From NCBI GenBank assembly GCA_022865215.1, contig JALIDP010000004.1:1-39970 (forward strand): a DNA stretch of 39,970 bases, in the 5' to 3' direction. The position numbers and the translations under genes are program-made. Every line of letters begins with the position of its first letter. The first letter of the stretch is position 1. Origin of the DNA: Candidatus Nanohalarchaeota archaeon QJJ-7. GTDB lineage: Archaea; Nanohalarchaeota; Nanosalinia; Nanosalinales; Nanohalalkaliarchaeaceae. The notes below the pieces were generated by a model. That model did not search any database. It was not told the origin of the DNA and saw only the letters and a program-made list of their open reading frames with translations. Shown in pieces: positions 15,290 through 21,933 of this stretch.

Positions 15290-16294
15290 ATGGTATTCGG
15301 ACTGGGGTTTGAGCTTTCGCTTATCCTCGGAGCTCTGGCCCTGATACTACTGGTTTACGGTTCAGAAGAGGTAGTGGACCGTCTCACAGGGATAGCCGAG
15401 TATTACGGGATACCCGACATCCTCATCGCGATGACAGTCATATCGGTCGGGACCAGTCTTCCCGAACTAGCTGCCCACACCATCGGTTCCATCGGGATCC
15501 TCCGGGGGACTCTGAACTACCAGATAGGTTCAGCTACAGTCCTTGGAGCGAATATAGGCAGCGACGTGGTGCAGCAGACCCTAGTTGTGGGAGTTGTGGT
15601 ATTCTTCTTCGCGTGGAAGAAGGGAGGTAAGTTCGAGTTCACCGACCGGTTCCTGAAGAAGGACTATTCTGCGATGATAGGCACTACCCTGATGACACTG
15701 GTACTTGCATGGGACGGGGTCCTATCGCGGCTGGACGGTCTCATACTGATGGGATCTTTCTTCGGTTACATATATTACCTGTACCACACCCGGCACGAGC
15801 GCCTGAATCACAGCGTGGAGGCGAGCGACAGCATCCAGAGGGACATGGTCATCTTCACGGTATCGTTCGTTACCATCCTCATAAGCGCTCACGTGGTGCT
15901 CGAAGTCACAGAGACAGTGGTGCAGACTACAGGCCTGGGAGGCTCGATAATCGGGGTTATGACTCTCGGTCTCGCGGCCGCATTACCCGAGATGTTCACC
16001 GCTATCCAGGGTATAAGACAGAAGGCGTCAGGTATATCTCTTGGAACTCTGATAGGTAGCAATATCACCAACCCGTTGCTGGGTATAGGGTTCGGATCAT
16101 TGTTGTCAACGTACTGGGTCCCGCGACCCCTGGTCCTGTGGGACCTGCCGATGGAAACATTTACTGCAGGGATGCTGTTGCTATATCTCCTCTTCGTGTC
16201 GGACAGGAAGCTAGGGTGGAAAGGCGGCATCTACCTCATCGGTCTCTACGTGTTCTATGTTGTGATAAGGTTCGCCTTCTTCGCGGCGGACTGA
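15290..16294 (+). CDS. Na+/Ca2+ exchanger family (CaCA) membrane protein
   Basis: A 334-residue antiporter of the YrbG/CaCA type with two homologous halves. The first alpha repeat contains SVGTSLPELAAHTIGS and later GANIGSD. The second contains GVMTLGLAAALPEMFTAI and GTLIGSNITNPLLG. These repeats form the ion-binding site that couples Na+ entry to Ca2+ export. About ten membrane segments are visible, with a hydrophilic loop in the middle (YHTRHERLNHSVEAS). Such exchangers are expected in a high-salt organism. It is convergent with the winged-helix regulator. Confidence 0.92.
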   Translation: MVFGLGFELSLILGALALILLVYGSEEVVDRLTGIAEYYGIPDILIAMTVISVGTSLPELAAHTIGSIGILRGTLNYQIGSATVLGANIGSDVVQQTLVVGVVVFFFAWKKGGKFEFTDRFLKKDYSAMIGTTLMTLVLAWDGVLSRLDGLILMGSFFGYIYYLYHTRHERLNHSVEASDSIQRDMVIFTVSFVTILISAHVVLEVTETVVQTTGLGGSIIGVMTLGLAAALPEMFTAIQGIRQKASGISLGTLIGSNITNPLLGIGFGSLLSTYWVPRPLVLWDLPMETFTAGMLLLYLLFVSDRKLGWKGGIYLIGLYVFYVVIRFAFFAAD

Positions 16295-16296
16295 TT

Positions 16297-16899
16297 TCAG
16301 TCCTGGAACAGTTCCAGCACTCTTTCACCGCTTTCAGTGATCCTGTAGCGTCGGTAACGGGGAGAATCAGGATTCAGGCATCTCGTCAGACCTCTATCCT
16401 CCAGCTGACGGAGAGCGCGACTGGCACTGTCACGGCCGATATCCATCACTTCCGACAGTTCGGAAGCGGTCGCAGGCCTTTCAGAAGATCCGAGTATATC
16501 CAGTACGGCTCTCCGGTTCTCCGACCTCCGGACGTAAGAGACGCCATCCTGCACCTCCTCAGAAGCCTCTCTCACCTCGTACTGTACAGGTTTCTCCGCA
16601 AGAGCCAGTCCTCCAGGCCCGATTTCCAACTCCTGCTCCAGCTCCTCCTCGATCATCCTACCCTCTTCTGTAGCACTGTAACGCCTGTATCTCGGTTCTT
16701 CCGGGTTGACGCATTCTACAAGTTCACGGTCCTGGAGTTCTCTCACTGCTCTACTGGCGGTTTTCAACACAACGCCCATCCTGTCCGAAAGTTCTGTAGG
16801 CGTTAGAGGGCGACCCGCATCGACAAGGAATCGAAGCGCTTTCCTCCGGTTCGACGAAATCTCGACGTAAGAAACATCCTCCCAGAATTCCTGGCCCAT
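16297..16899 (-). CDS. Tandem winged-helix transcription regulator
   Basis: A 200-residue protein built from two copies of one winged-helix unit. Copy 1 runs over about residues 10-75 and copy 2 over about 120-195. Matching parts are NRRKALRFLVDAGRPLTPTELS with NRRAVLDILGSSERPATASELS, and EPRYRRYSATEEGR with SPRYRRYRITESGE. Each copy has a plausible recognition helix (TASRAVREL; SASRALRQL). The layout suggests a MarR/ArsR-like fold in which one chain supplies two DNA-binding units. No ligand-binding domain is seen. Its targets are unknown. The divergent gene at 16995 may be one, since the 95-base gap between them has room for an operator. Confidence 0.82.
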   Translation of the reverse strand: MGQEFWEDVSYVEISSNRRKALRFLVDAGRPLTPTELSDRMGVVLKTASRAVRELQDRELVECVNPEEPRYRRYSATEEGRMIEEELEQELEIGPGGLALAEKPVQYEVREASEEVQDGVSYVRRSENRRAVLDILGSSERPATASELSEVMDIGRDSASRALRQLEDRGLTRCLNPDSPRYRRYRITESGERVLELFQD

Positions 16900-16994
16900 A
16901 ACACGACCGCATGTTGCTGGACCGCTATTGTAGGAGGTCGTAAAGGTACACGACAGGTTTAAATATGAGGAAGATGTTCTGACCTCTTGAGGAG

Positions 16995-17249
16995 ATGGAA
17001 GATAACGTTACTCAGGACCTTTCAGACCCGCATAGAGAGCTACTAACCCACCTCCTGGAGATGTACATCGACGGAGAGGAGCTTGCAGATCTAAGGTGCG
17101 GCAAAGAAGTCTGCGAATACCTGACAGAACTCAGCTCCCTGGAGTTCCTCAAACTGGAAGAGGCGGAGGAAGAAGATGGCCTCTGGCGGGTAGAGCTTGA
17201 ACTGGATCTATCGCGAGAAAGAGCAGAAGAACTGCTGGAATCTCTCTAA
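16995..17249 (+). CDS. Small acidic hypothetical protein
   Basis: An 84-residue acidic, mostly helical protein (LLTHLLEMYIDGEELADLRCGKEVCEYLTEL…) with two cysteines and no recognised domain. A TATA box TTTAAATA near 16957 lies about 30 nt before the ATG. It is divergent from the tandem winged-helix regulator, so it could be under its control; that is inference. Confidence 0.6.
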   Translation: MEDNVTQDLSDPHRELLTHLLEMYIDGEELADLRCGKEVCEYLTELSSLEFLKLEEAEEEDGLWRVELELDLSRERAEELLESL

Positions 17250-17258
17250 AGGAGTCTT

Positions 17259-17483
17259 TCAACCGCTCTCGTACTTCTCGTACCTGTAGAGCCCTCTCAG
17301 GATTATAGCCGTGACCCCTAGAGCGACAACAGCAGCTGCTATCGGTCTATCCGCCCTCTCTTCCTGAGGTCCTATGCCCTGCAAGAACCCGGGTTCAGAA
17401 CCGTTCACACCGTAGATACCTGTAGAAGCAGTCCCTAGGGAGACTATCATCAACAGGAGCACCAGTACCGCGAATGCTTTCAT
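17259..17483 (-). CDS. Small membrane protein with signal-like N terminus
   Basis: A 74-residue protein with an N-terminal hydrophobic stretch (KAFAVLVLLLMIVSLGTAS, signal-peptide-like), a short exposed loop and a second hydrophobic helix (AAAVVALGVTAIILRGLY) ending in charged residues. No family is recognised. Its start is 53 nt from the divergent start at 17536, with a shared TATA element between them. Confidence 0.6.
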   Translation of the reverse strand: MKAFAVLVLLLMIVSLGTASTGIYGVNGSEPGFLQGIGPQEERADRPIAAAVVALGVTAIILRGLYRYEKYESG

Positions 17484-17505
17484 ACACAGGAAAGGGTTAT
17501 ACTGG

Positions 17506-17513
17506 TTTTAAAG
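17506..17513. promoter_or_regulatory. Shared bidirectional TATA box
   Basis: TTTTAAAG lies midway between divergent starts at 17483 and 17536, about 23 nt from each. This spacing favours the ATG at 17536 over the upstream GTG at 17524 for the zinc-ribbon gene. Confidence 0.6.
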
Positions 17514-17535
17514 TTTCATCTATGTGTTGGGTGCC

Positions 17536-17817
17536 ATGGACAGCGAGACGAAGCAGACCATGTGCGTCCACTGCGGTAGGACGGCTACCCGGATGAACAG
17601 AGAGGGGCAGCCGGTCTGCAAGGAACACAAGGATAAAGACCCCAAGGAGATAGGGTGTCCTGACTGCGGCTTCAACATGAGTATAAAGGAAGGGAAGTAC
17701 GGCTACTTCTGGGGATGCGAAGGTTATCCTAACTGCAAGAAGACCCTCTCGATAGAGCAGAGCCTCAGGATGGAGAGGTACAGGGACGATGACGTTGAAG
17801 TAGAGCTCGAAGACTGA
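17536..17817 (+). CDS. Topoisomerase-type zinc-ribbon protein
   Basis: A 93-residue stand-alone protein with two zinc modules. The N-terminal one is CVHCG…C…H (about residues 10-31). The second is a topoisomerase I C-terminal type zinc finger: CPDCGFNMSIKEGKYGYFWGC followed by YPNCKKT. In topoisomerase IA this module binds single-stranded DNA; here it stands alone, without a catalytic domain. A GTG four codons upstream is possible, but the shared TATA geometry favours ATG 17536. The exact role is unknown. Confidence 0.8.
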   Translation: MDSETKQTMCVHCGRTATRMNREGQPVCKEHKDKDPKEIGCPDCGFNMSIKEGKYGYFWGCEGYPNCKKTLSIEQSLRMERYRDDDVEVELED

Positions 17818-17851
17818 AGGCTTTTTGAACCGGGAAAACTGTTAACGGGAC

Positions 17852-18505
17852 ATGGACTCGGTCGCCTTCCGCAAGCTTCTGCTCACGGTCATACTCCCTC
17901 TCACCGTTATCATAGGCCTTTACGGAATCTTTTTCACCTCAAATATAGGCGGGGTCGTTCTTATCGCTCTCACTTCAGGACTCCTGCTCGGGATCATAGC
18001 TATAGATAGGGAGGATCCTCACCAGATAAACCTTACAGAGGAGAAGAGCTACAGGATAACGCTGAAATCGGTTCTCACCACCTCCCTTATAACCGGCCTT
18101 TTCCTCGCTGGGCTTCTTTACGGAACGGCAGAGGTCATCGAGGCGTTGATACGTTTCTGGGGTTACGAGCCCCTCTCTTTCCAGCTTTTTGTCGACACGG
18201 TCGGTAGACTGGACACGTTCATGCAGCTACCGCCTTCTCAGTTCGCGGCAGCCTACCTCGGGTCCGCGCTCGTAGCAGGACTCTCCTTCTGGATACTCTA
18301 CCCGTACCTCCCGACCGAGAGCGAAGAGGTTGCAGGCCCGGTAACCTTTTCTCTCGCCTGGATGTACCTCATATCTCTCGTCGCCATCTTCCTCCAGCCG
18401 CCTCAGATAACTCCGGTAGCGCTCGCGCTTGATGCGGCACTGTTCGCGTTCTGGGGCCACATTTTCGCTATTGCATACGAGGACGTGGAGAAGTACGTCC
18501 CGTAG
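17852..18505 (+). CDS. Integral membrane protein, unknown function
   Basis: A 217-residue protein with about six hydrophobic segments and few charges in them, ending IFAIAYEDVEKYVP. A conserved-looking acidic stretch (AIDREDPHQINLTEEKSYR) follows the second span. I recognise no transporter or enzyme motif. It follows the zinc-ribbon gene by about 35 bases on the same strand and ends 41 bases before tRNA-Lys. Confidence 0.65.
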   Translation: MDSVAFRKLLLTVILPLTVIIGLYGIFFTSNIGGVVLIALTSGLLLGIIAIDREDPHQINLTEEKSYRITLKSVLTTSLITGLFLAGLLYGTAEVIEALIRFWGYEPLSFQLFVDTVGRLDTFMQLPPSQFAAAYLGSALVAGLSFWILYPYLPTESEEVAGPVTFSLAWMYLISLVAIFLQPPQITPVALALDAALFAFWGHIFAIAYEDVEKYVP

Positions 18506-18513
18506 CCTCCTCC

Positions 18514-18522
18514 TATTTAAGG
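18514..18522 (+). promoter_or_regulatory. TATA box of tRNA-Lys
   Basis: TATTTAAGG lies 24 nt before the tRNA 5' end at 18546. Unlike tRNA-Leu and tRNA-Ser, no 5' duplicate lies between promoter and tRNA. Confidence 0.6.
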
Positions 18523-18545
18523 CTTCTCAAGCAATCCCGATCCGA

Positions 18546-18809
18546 GGGCCTGTAGCTCAGCCTGGTAGAGCACCGGGCTTTTACCTCGTAAGAGGAATCC
18601 CTTCCACTTGGCGGTCGAACCAGGTTCCACCCTCGTCGCTCCGCTCCTCGAGTCCACACGGATTCGAGCGAGTGAAACGAGCGAGAATGGAACCGTAGTT
18701 CCTTAGGTGGTAGGGCACCCTCCTAACCGGTGAAAGCGCTGAGACCACTTGGTCGATGATTTAGAAGGAAGATACCCGGTAGTCGCGAGTTCAAATCTCG
18801 CCAGGCCCA
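18546..18809 (+). tRNA. tRNA-Lys (anticodon UUU) with a 190-nt intron
   Basis: Exon 1 (18546-18583) gives acceptor GGGCCTG, D arm GCTC/GAGC, anticodon stem CCGGG and loop CTTTTA. Exon 2 (18774-18809) gives A38, CCCGG, the variable loop, T arm GCGAG-TTCAAAT-CTCGC and CAGGCCC with discriminator A. Joined, every stem pairs perfectly. The intron is at the canonical position 37/38. The junction forms the central helix CTTT/GAAG and a 3-nt bulge ATA next to the anticodon stem, as the archaeal splicing endonuclease requires; the inner helix on the intron side is weak. Confidence 0.93.
18584..18773 (+). other. Long structured intron of tRNA-Lys
   Basis: 190 nt is very long for an archaeal tRNA intron. 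It begins with the tetraloop hairpin CCTC-GTAA-GAGG (18584-18595). It contains CTCGAGTCC/GGATTCGAG (18647-18668, 9 bp with one G-T pair, 4-nt loop), enclosed by GGTTCCA (18623-18629) pairing with TGGAACC (18688-18694), and a GACC/GGTC hairpin (18743-18754). The segment 18694-18732 resembles a tRNA 5' half: GTAG-TTC, GGTGGTAGGGCACC, then CTCCTAA, like an anticodon loop reading CCT. No open frame of note is present. Confidence 0.7.
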
Positions 18810-18830
18810 ATGCGGATTTTTTATCACGCA

Positions 18831-18980
18831 GAAAATCTCCGATTTTCGAGTGGGTTCAAATCCCATCAGGCCCAATCGGTTACGCTCGATTGATGCGCAA
18901 GGAAGGGGTGTCCCTAGGACACCCCAACAGAGATTGCCGCACGATCGACTGCAGGCGGTTCAAATCCCATCAGGCCCAAT
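18831..18980 (+). repeat. Two extra tRNA-Lys-type 3' ends separated by hairpins
   Basis: After the real tRNA, two further tRNA 3' ends occur without any 5' half: 18853-18876 and 18957-18980, identical over 24 bases and 104 nt apart. Both end in the acceptor strand CAGGCCCA of tRNA-Lys, but their T stems (GGG/CCC type) differ from that of the functional gene (GCGAG/CTCGC). The first follows directly after hairpin GAAAATC/GATTTTC (18831-18847). Between them lie CAATCG/CGATTG (18873-18892) and GGGGTGTCC/GGACACCCC (18905-18925, 9 bp, 3-nt loop). This looks like stacked remnants of insertions at the tRNA 3' end. Confidence 0.75.
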
Positions 18981-18993
18981 CCCGGTTCAGAAA

Positions 18994-19134
18994 TCACTCT
19001 CCATCCAGCTTCGGTATCCGGGCGACGACTTTCGCCCCTCCAAGCTCCTCTGACTCACCAGTTTCGACCTCTATATCATAGGGATCAGATATCTCATCCA
19101 CGGCCCTGAGCCCCAGTCCCATACCTTCCGACAC
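18994..19134 (-). pseudogene. C-terminal remnant of an HATPase (RsbT/histidine-kinase-like) domain
   Basis: A 46-codon minus-strand frame reads VSEGMGLGLRAVDEISD…EELGGAKVVARIPKLDGE. GMGLGL matches the G2-box ATP-lid motif of GHKL ATPases, and GGAKVVARIP matches the end of RsbT-like or histidine-kinase ATPase domains. The N-terminal three quarters (N, G1 boxes) are missing and an in-frame TAG precedes it, so it is best read as a broken gene. It lies next to the tRNA-Lys 3'-end remnants, consistent with debris of an integrated element. The remaining bases to glyA hold only an AT-rich stretch. Confidence 0.6.
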
Positions 19135-19165
19135 CTAATTAATTCTTAGGAAGAAAGAGGACAGC

Positions 19166-20413
19166 ATGCAACACCATCCTCTTTCTGATGCAGATCCTGA
19201 AGTCCATAACGCCCTGAAGAACGAGATGAATCGTCAAGAATCGGATTCGCTTGAGATGATAGCCTCCGAGAACTTTGTCAACCAGGCTGTTCTCGAGGCC
19301 CAGGGAAGCGTGCTTACCAACAAGTATGCAGAAGGCTATCCCGGGAATAGATACTACGCAGGTTGCGAGTACCACGACGATGTTGAGAACCTCGCGCGAG
19401 AGCGCGCTAAGGATATATTCGGTGCTGAACACGTGAACGTTCAACCTCACGCGGGTTCACAGGCGAACTTCGCCGCCTATTTTTCTGTCCTGGAGAAAGG
19501 TGACAGAGTGCTCGGCCCGGTGCTGGCGCACGGCGGCCACCTCACCCACGGCCATCCGGTCAACTTTTCAGGACACATATTCGACTTCGACACCTACGCG
19601 ATTGACGAGGAGACCGAAAGGTTCGAGCGCGACGAAATCGTGGAGGCGGCGAGGGAGCACGACCCGGACCTCATCGTCTCCGGGTACTCGGCTTACCCGC
19701 GGGAGATCCCGTTCGACGCGTTCCGCGAGGCAGCAGAGGAAACGGACGCGGTACTGATGACGGACATCGCCCACGTTGCCGGTCTGGTCGCTGCGGGAAT
19801 CCACGAGAACCCGTTCCCGGACTGGGACATCGTGACCACGACTACCCACAAGACCCTGCGAGGTGCCCGGGGAGGCATGATAATGAGTAGAGAAGGACTG
19901 GCAGAAGATATCGACAGGGCAGTCTTTCCTTTCTCACAGGGAGGTCCACTGATGCACCAGGTGGCCGGTAAAGCAGTCAGTCTCAGATTGGCACAGGAGA
20001 GGGACTACAGGGAATACCAGCAGCAGATAGTGGACAACGCCCAGGCTCTCGCTGAAGGACTACAGGAGAACGGTTTCAGGCTCGTGTCCGGCGGTACAGA
20101 TGTCCACCTCGTCCTGGCAGACATGTCCAGCAAGGACATGACCGGAAAAGAAGCGGAGTCACTGCTGGAAGATGCAGGTATCGTCGTCAACAAGAACATG
20201 ATACCGTACGATGAGAGGAGTGCAAAGGTGACCTCCGGAGTCCGGATTGGAACCCCTGCTCTGACCACTAGAGGCATGGAAGAGTCCGAACTGCGGTACG
20301 TGGCAGACCTCATCGGAAGAGCGGTCAACGGCGAAACCGACAGAGTGAGGGAAGAAGTGGAAGATTTACTCCATGAGTTCCCTCTTTACGAGGACGCGGA
20401 GAACAGTTACTAG
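19166..20413 (+). CDS. glyA: Serine hydroxymethyltransferase
   Basis: A 415-residue PLP enzyme converting serine and tetrahydrofolate to glycine and methylene-tetrahydrofolate. The N-terminal SLEMIASENFVNQAVLEAQGS, NKYAEGYPGNRYYAG, the PLP lysine K229 in TTTTHKTLRGARGG, and DIAHVAGLVAAG are all present. It opens a folate block with thyA (9 bases downstream) and the reductase gene, supplying the one-carbon donor for dTMP. Bases about 19500-19870 are visibly richer in GC and use GCG, CGC, CCG and ACG codons more than either flank. Confidence 0.96.
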   Translation: MQHHPLSDADPEVHNALKNEMNRQESDSLEMIASENFVNQAVLEAQGSVLTNKYAEGYPGNRYYAGCEYHDDVENLARERAKDIFGAEHVNVQPHAGSQANFAAYFSVLEKGDRVLGPVLAHGGHLTHGHPVNFSGHIFDFDTYAIDEETERFERDEIVEAAREHDPDLIVSGYSAYPREIPFDAFREAAEETDAVLMTDIAHVAGLVAAGIHENPFPDWDIVTTTTHKTLRGARGGMIMSREGLAEDIDRAVFPFSQGGPLMHQVAGKAVSLRLAQERDYREYQQQIVDNAQALAEGLQENGFRLVSGGTDVHLVLADMSSKDMTGKEAESLLEDAGIVVNKNMIPYDERSAKVTSGVRIGTPALTTRGMEESELRYVADLIGRAVNGETDRVREEVEDLLHEFPLYEDAENSY

Positions 20414-20422
20414 GTGGTGAAA

Positions 20423-21445
20423 TTGCAAGAATACCTGGACACGGTCAGGAGCATCCTGGAGGAAGGGAACTACAGGCCGAACCGGACAGGGGTAGACACA
20501 GTCTCCACGTTCATGCAGACCCACGAAATCGACCTGTCCGAGGGCTTCCCCTTGCTGACCACGAAGAAGATGGACGGGTTCCGGTGGAAATCCCTCATCC
20601 ACGAGCTCCTGTGGTACTTCTCCGGCGAGGAACACGTCCGGAAGTTGAGGGAGAAGACCTCTATATGGGACGAATGGGCGGACGAGGAGGGACACCTGGA
20701 GACGGCTTACGGAAGGTTCTGGCGCCGCTACCCCCTCCCAGATGAATCCGCTCAACTGGAGGGCGAGGCCTGGGCGGACGAAGAGAACCCTTGGGTGGAG
20801 GAGGAAGACGGCAACCTCGTGTTTGACCAGATACAGTACGTCATCGACACGCTGAAGGGCGACAACCCCGAAAGGGGACCGAACTCCCGGCGGCTCGTAG
20901 TCAACGCGTGGCATCCCGGGAACGCCGGAGTCTCCCTTCTTCCGCCGTGCCACTACACCTTCGTTTTCAACGTGCAGAACGGACGGTTGAACGTACACCT
21001 CACCCAGAGGAGCGGTGACATCGCTCTCGGGGTACCGTTCAACATCGCGGCGTACGCTCTCATCGCGAACATCGTGGCGCAGAGGACAGGACTGAAACCC
21101 GGCAAGTTCGGACACAGTATAGTCGATGCGCATATATATTCAGGAAAGGGTGAACGCGGAGAGTGGTACCGGGGTAATCTCCAGGAGTTGAGCAGTAGAG
21201 TGGAGCAGGTGGATGACAGGAAAGAGTTCCTCAACGTCCGAGAATGGTTAGAGGAAGAAGCTCCGGGAGAAGAAGAGGAAGGGTACGACCACGTGCCAGG
21301 ACTCCTGGAACAGCTCTCACGAGAACCGCTATCCCGGTCAAAGATCGATATAGAGGACAGGCCTCTCGATGATCTGGAGTTCGAAGACATCAACCTTGAG
21401 GGTTACGAGTCTCACGACGGTATCAGGTTTGAGGTGGCGGAATAG
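20423..21445 (+). CDS. thyA: Thymidylate synthase (ThyA type)
   Basis: A 340-residue ThyA enzyme making dTMP from dUMP with methylene-tetrahydrofolate. Visible are NRTGVDTVSTF, GFPLLTTKKM, the active-site Cys in LLPPCHYTFVFNV (C176 with this start), QRSGDIALGVPFN, and the dUMP-binding region KFGHSIVDAHIY. It is longer than E. coli ThyA (264 aa), with acidic insertions after YGRFWRRYPLPD and in the C-terminal third. I take TTG 20423 because MQEYLD matches the family N terminus and GGTGGTGA lies just upstream; GTG 20414 or 20417 are alternatives. It overlaps the next gene by one base. Confidence 0.94.
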   Translation: MQEYLDTVRSILEEGNYRPNRTGVDTVSTFMQTHEIDLSEGFPLLTTKKMDGFRWKSLIHELLWYFSGEEHVRKLREKTSIWDEWADEEGHLETAYGRFWRRYPLPDESAQLEGEAWADEENPWVEEEDGNLVFDQIQYVIDTLKGDNPERGPNSRRLVVNAWHPGNAGVSLLPPCHYTFVFNVQNGRLNVHLTQRSGDIALGVPFNIAAYALIANIVAQRTGLKPGKFGHSIVDAHIYSGKGERGEWYRGNLQELSSRVEQVDDRKEFLNVREWLEEEAPGEEEEGYDHVPGLLEQLSREPLSRSKIDIEDRPLDDLEFEDINLEGYESHDGIRFEVAE

Positions 21446-21933
21446 TGGATGTAATCATAATCGCCGCAGTCGCTCAGAACGGGGTTATCGGGAAGGAAGG
21501 TGACCTCCCGTGGCACTACCCTGAGGACTTCGAGTTCTTCAAGGAGGAGACCCTCGACTTCCCGGTGATAATGGGGAGAGTAACGTACGAGGGCATCGCA
21601 GAATCGCTTGGGGGTCCTTTACCCGGTCGGAAGAACATAGTCCTCAGCCACGATGAACTCGAACTTCCGGAGGGGGCGGTCAACGTCCACGATCTCGAGG
21701 AGGCCCTGGAAGAAGCAGGAGATACCGGGAAGGAGCAGGTGTACGTTGGAGGGGGTGGAAGCGTCTACCGGCAGTTCCTGGAAAAGAGATTGGCGGACGA
21801 GATGGTGATAACCGAGATCCCAGAGAGCCCGGAAGGCGACACCTACTTCCCGGACTGGGATGAAGAAGAGTGGGAAGAGATGGAGAGGGAGGAGCGAGGA
21901 GATCTGGAGATAGTCAGGTACGAGAGGAATTGA
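21445..21933 (+). CDS. folA: Dihydrofolate reductase
   Basis: A 162-residue DHFR that regenerates tetrahydrofolate after ThyA. The motifs IIAAVAQNGVIGKEGDLPWHYPEDFEFF (start of the fold, with the catalytic acidic residue in PEDFEFF), VIMGRVTYEGI, GRKNIVLSH and VYVGGGGSVYRQFL (NADPH loop) are in the usual order. The GTG start overlaps the thyA stop by one base, indicating translational coupling. The last 20 bases overlap the end of the convergent folC gene. Confidence 0.95.
   Translation: MDVIIIAAVAQNGVIGKEGDLPWHYPEDFEFFKEETLDFPVIMGRVTYEGIAESLGGPLPGRKNIVLSHDELELPEGAVNVHDLEEALEEAGDTGKEQVYVGGGGSVYRQFLEKRLADEMVITEIPESPEGDTYFPDWDEEEWEEMEREERGDLEIVRYERN

Noticed and set aside
18584-18773. A functional circularly permuted tRNA-Arg inside the tRNA-Lys intron
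   Set aside because: Order and acceptor complementarity are suggestive, but the T arm does not pair and the anticodon stem is imperfect, so I list it only as a tRNA-like relic.
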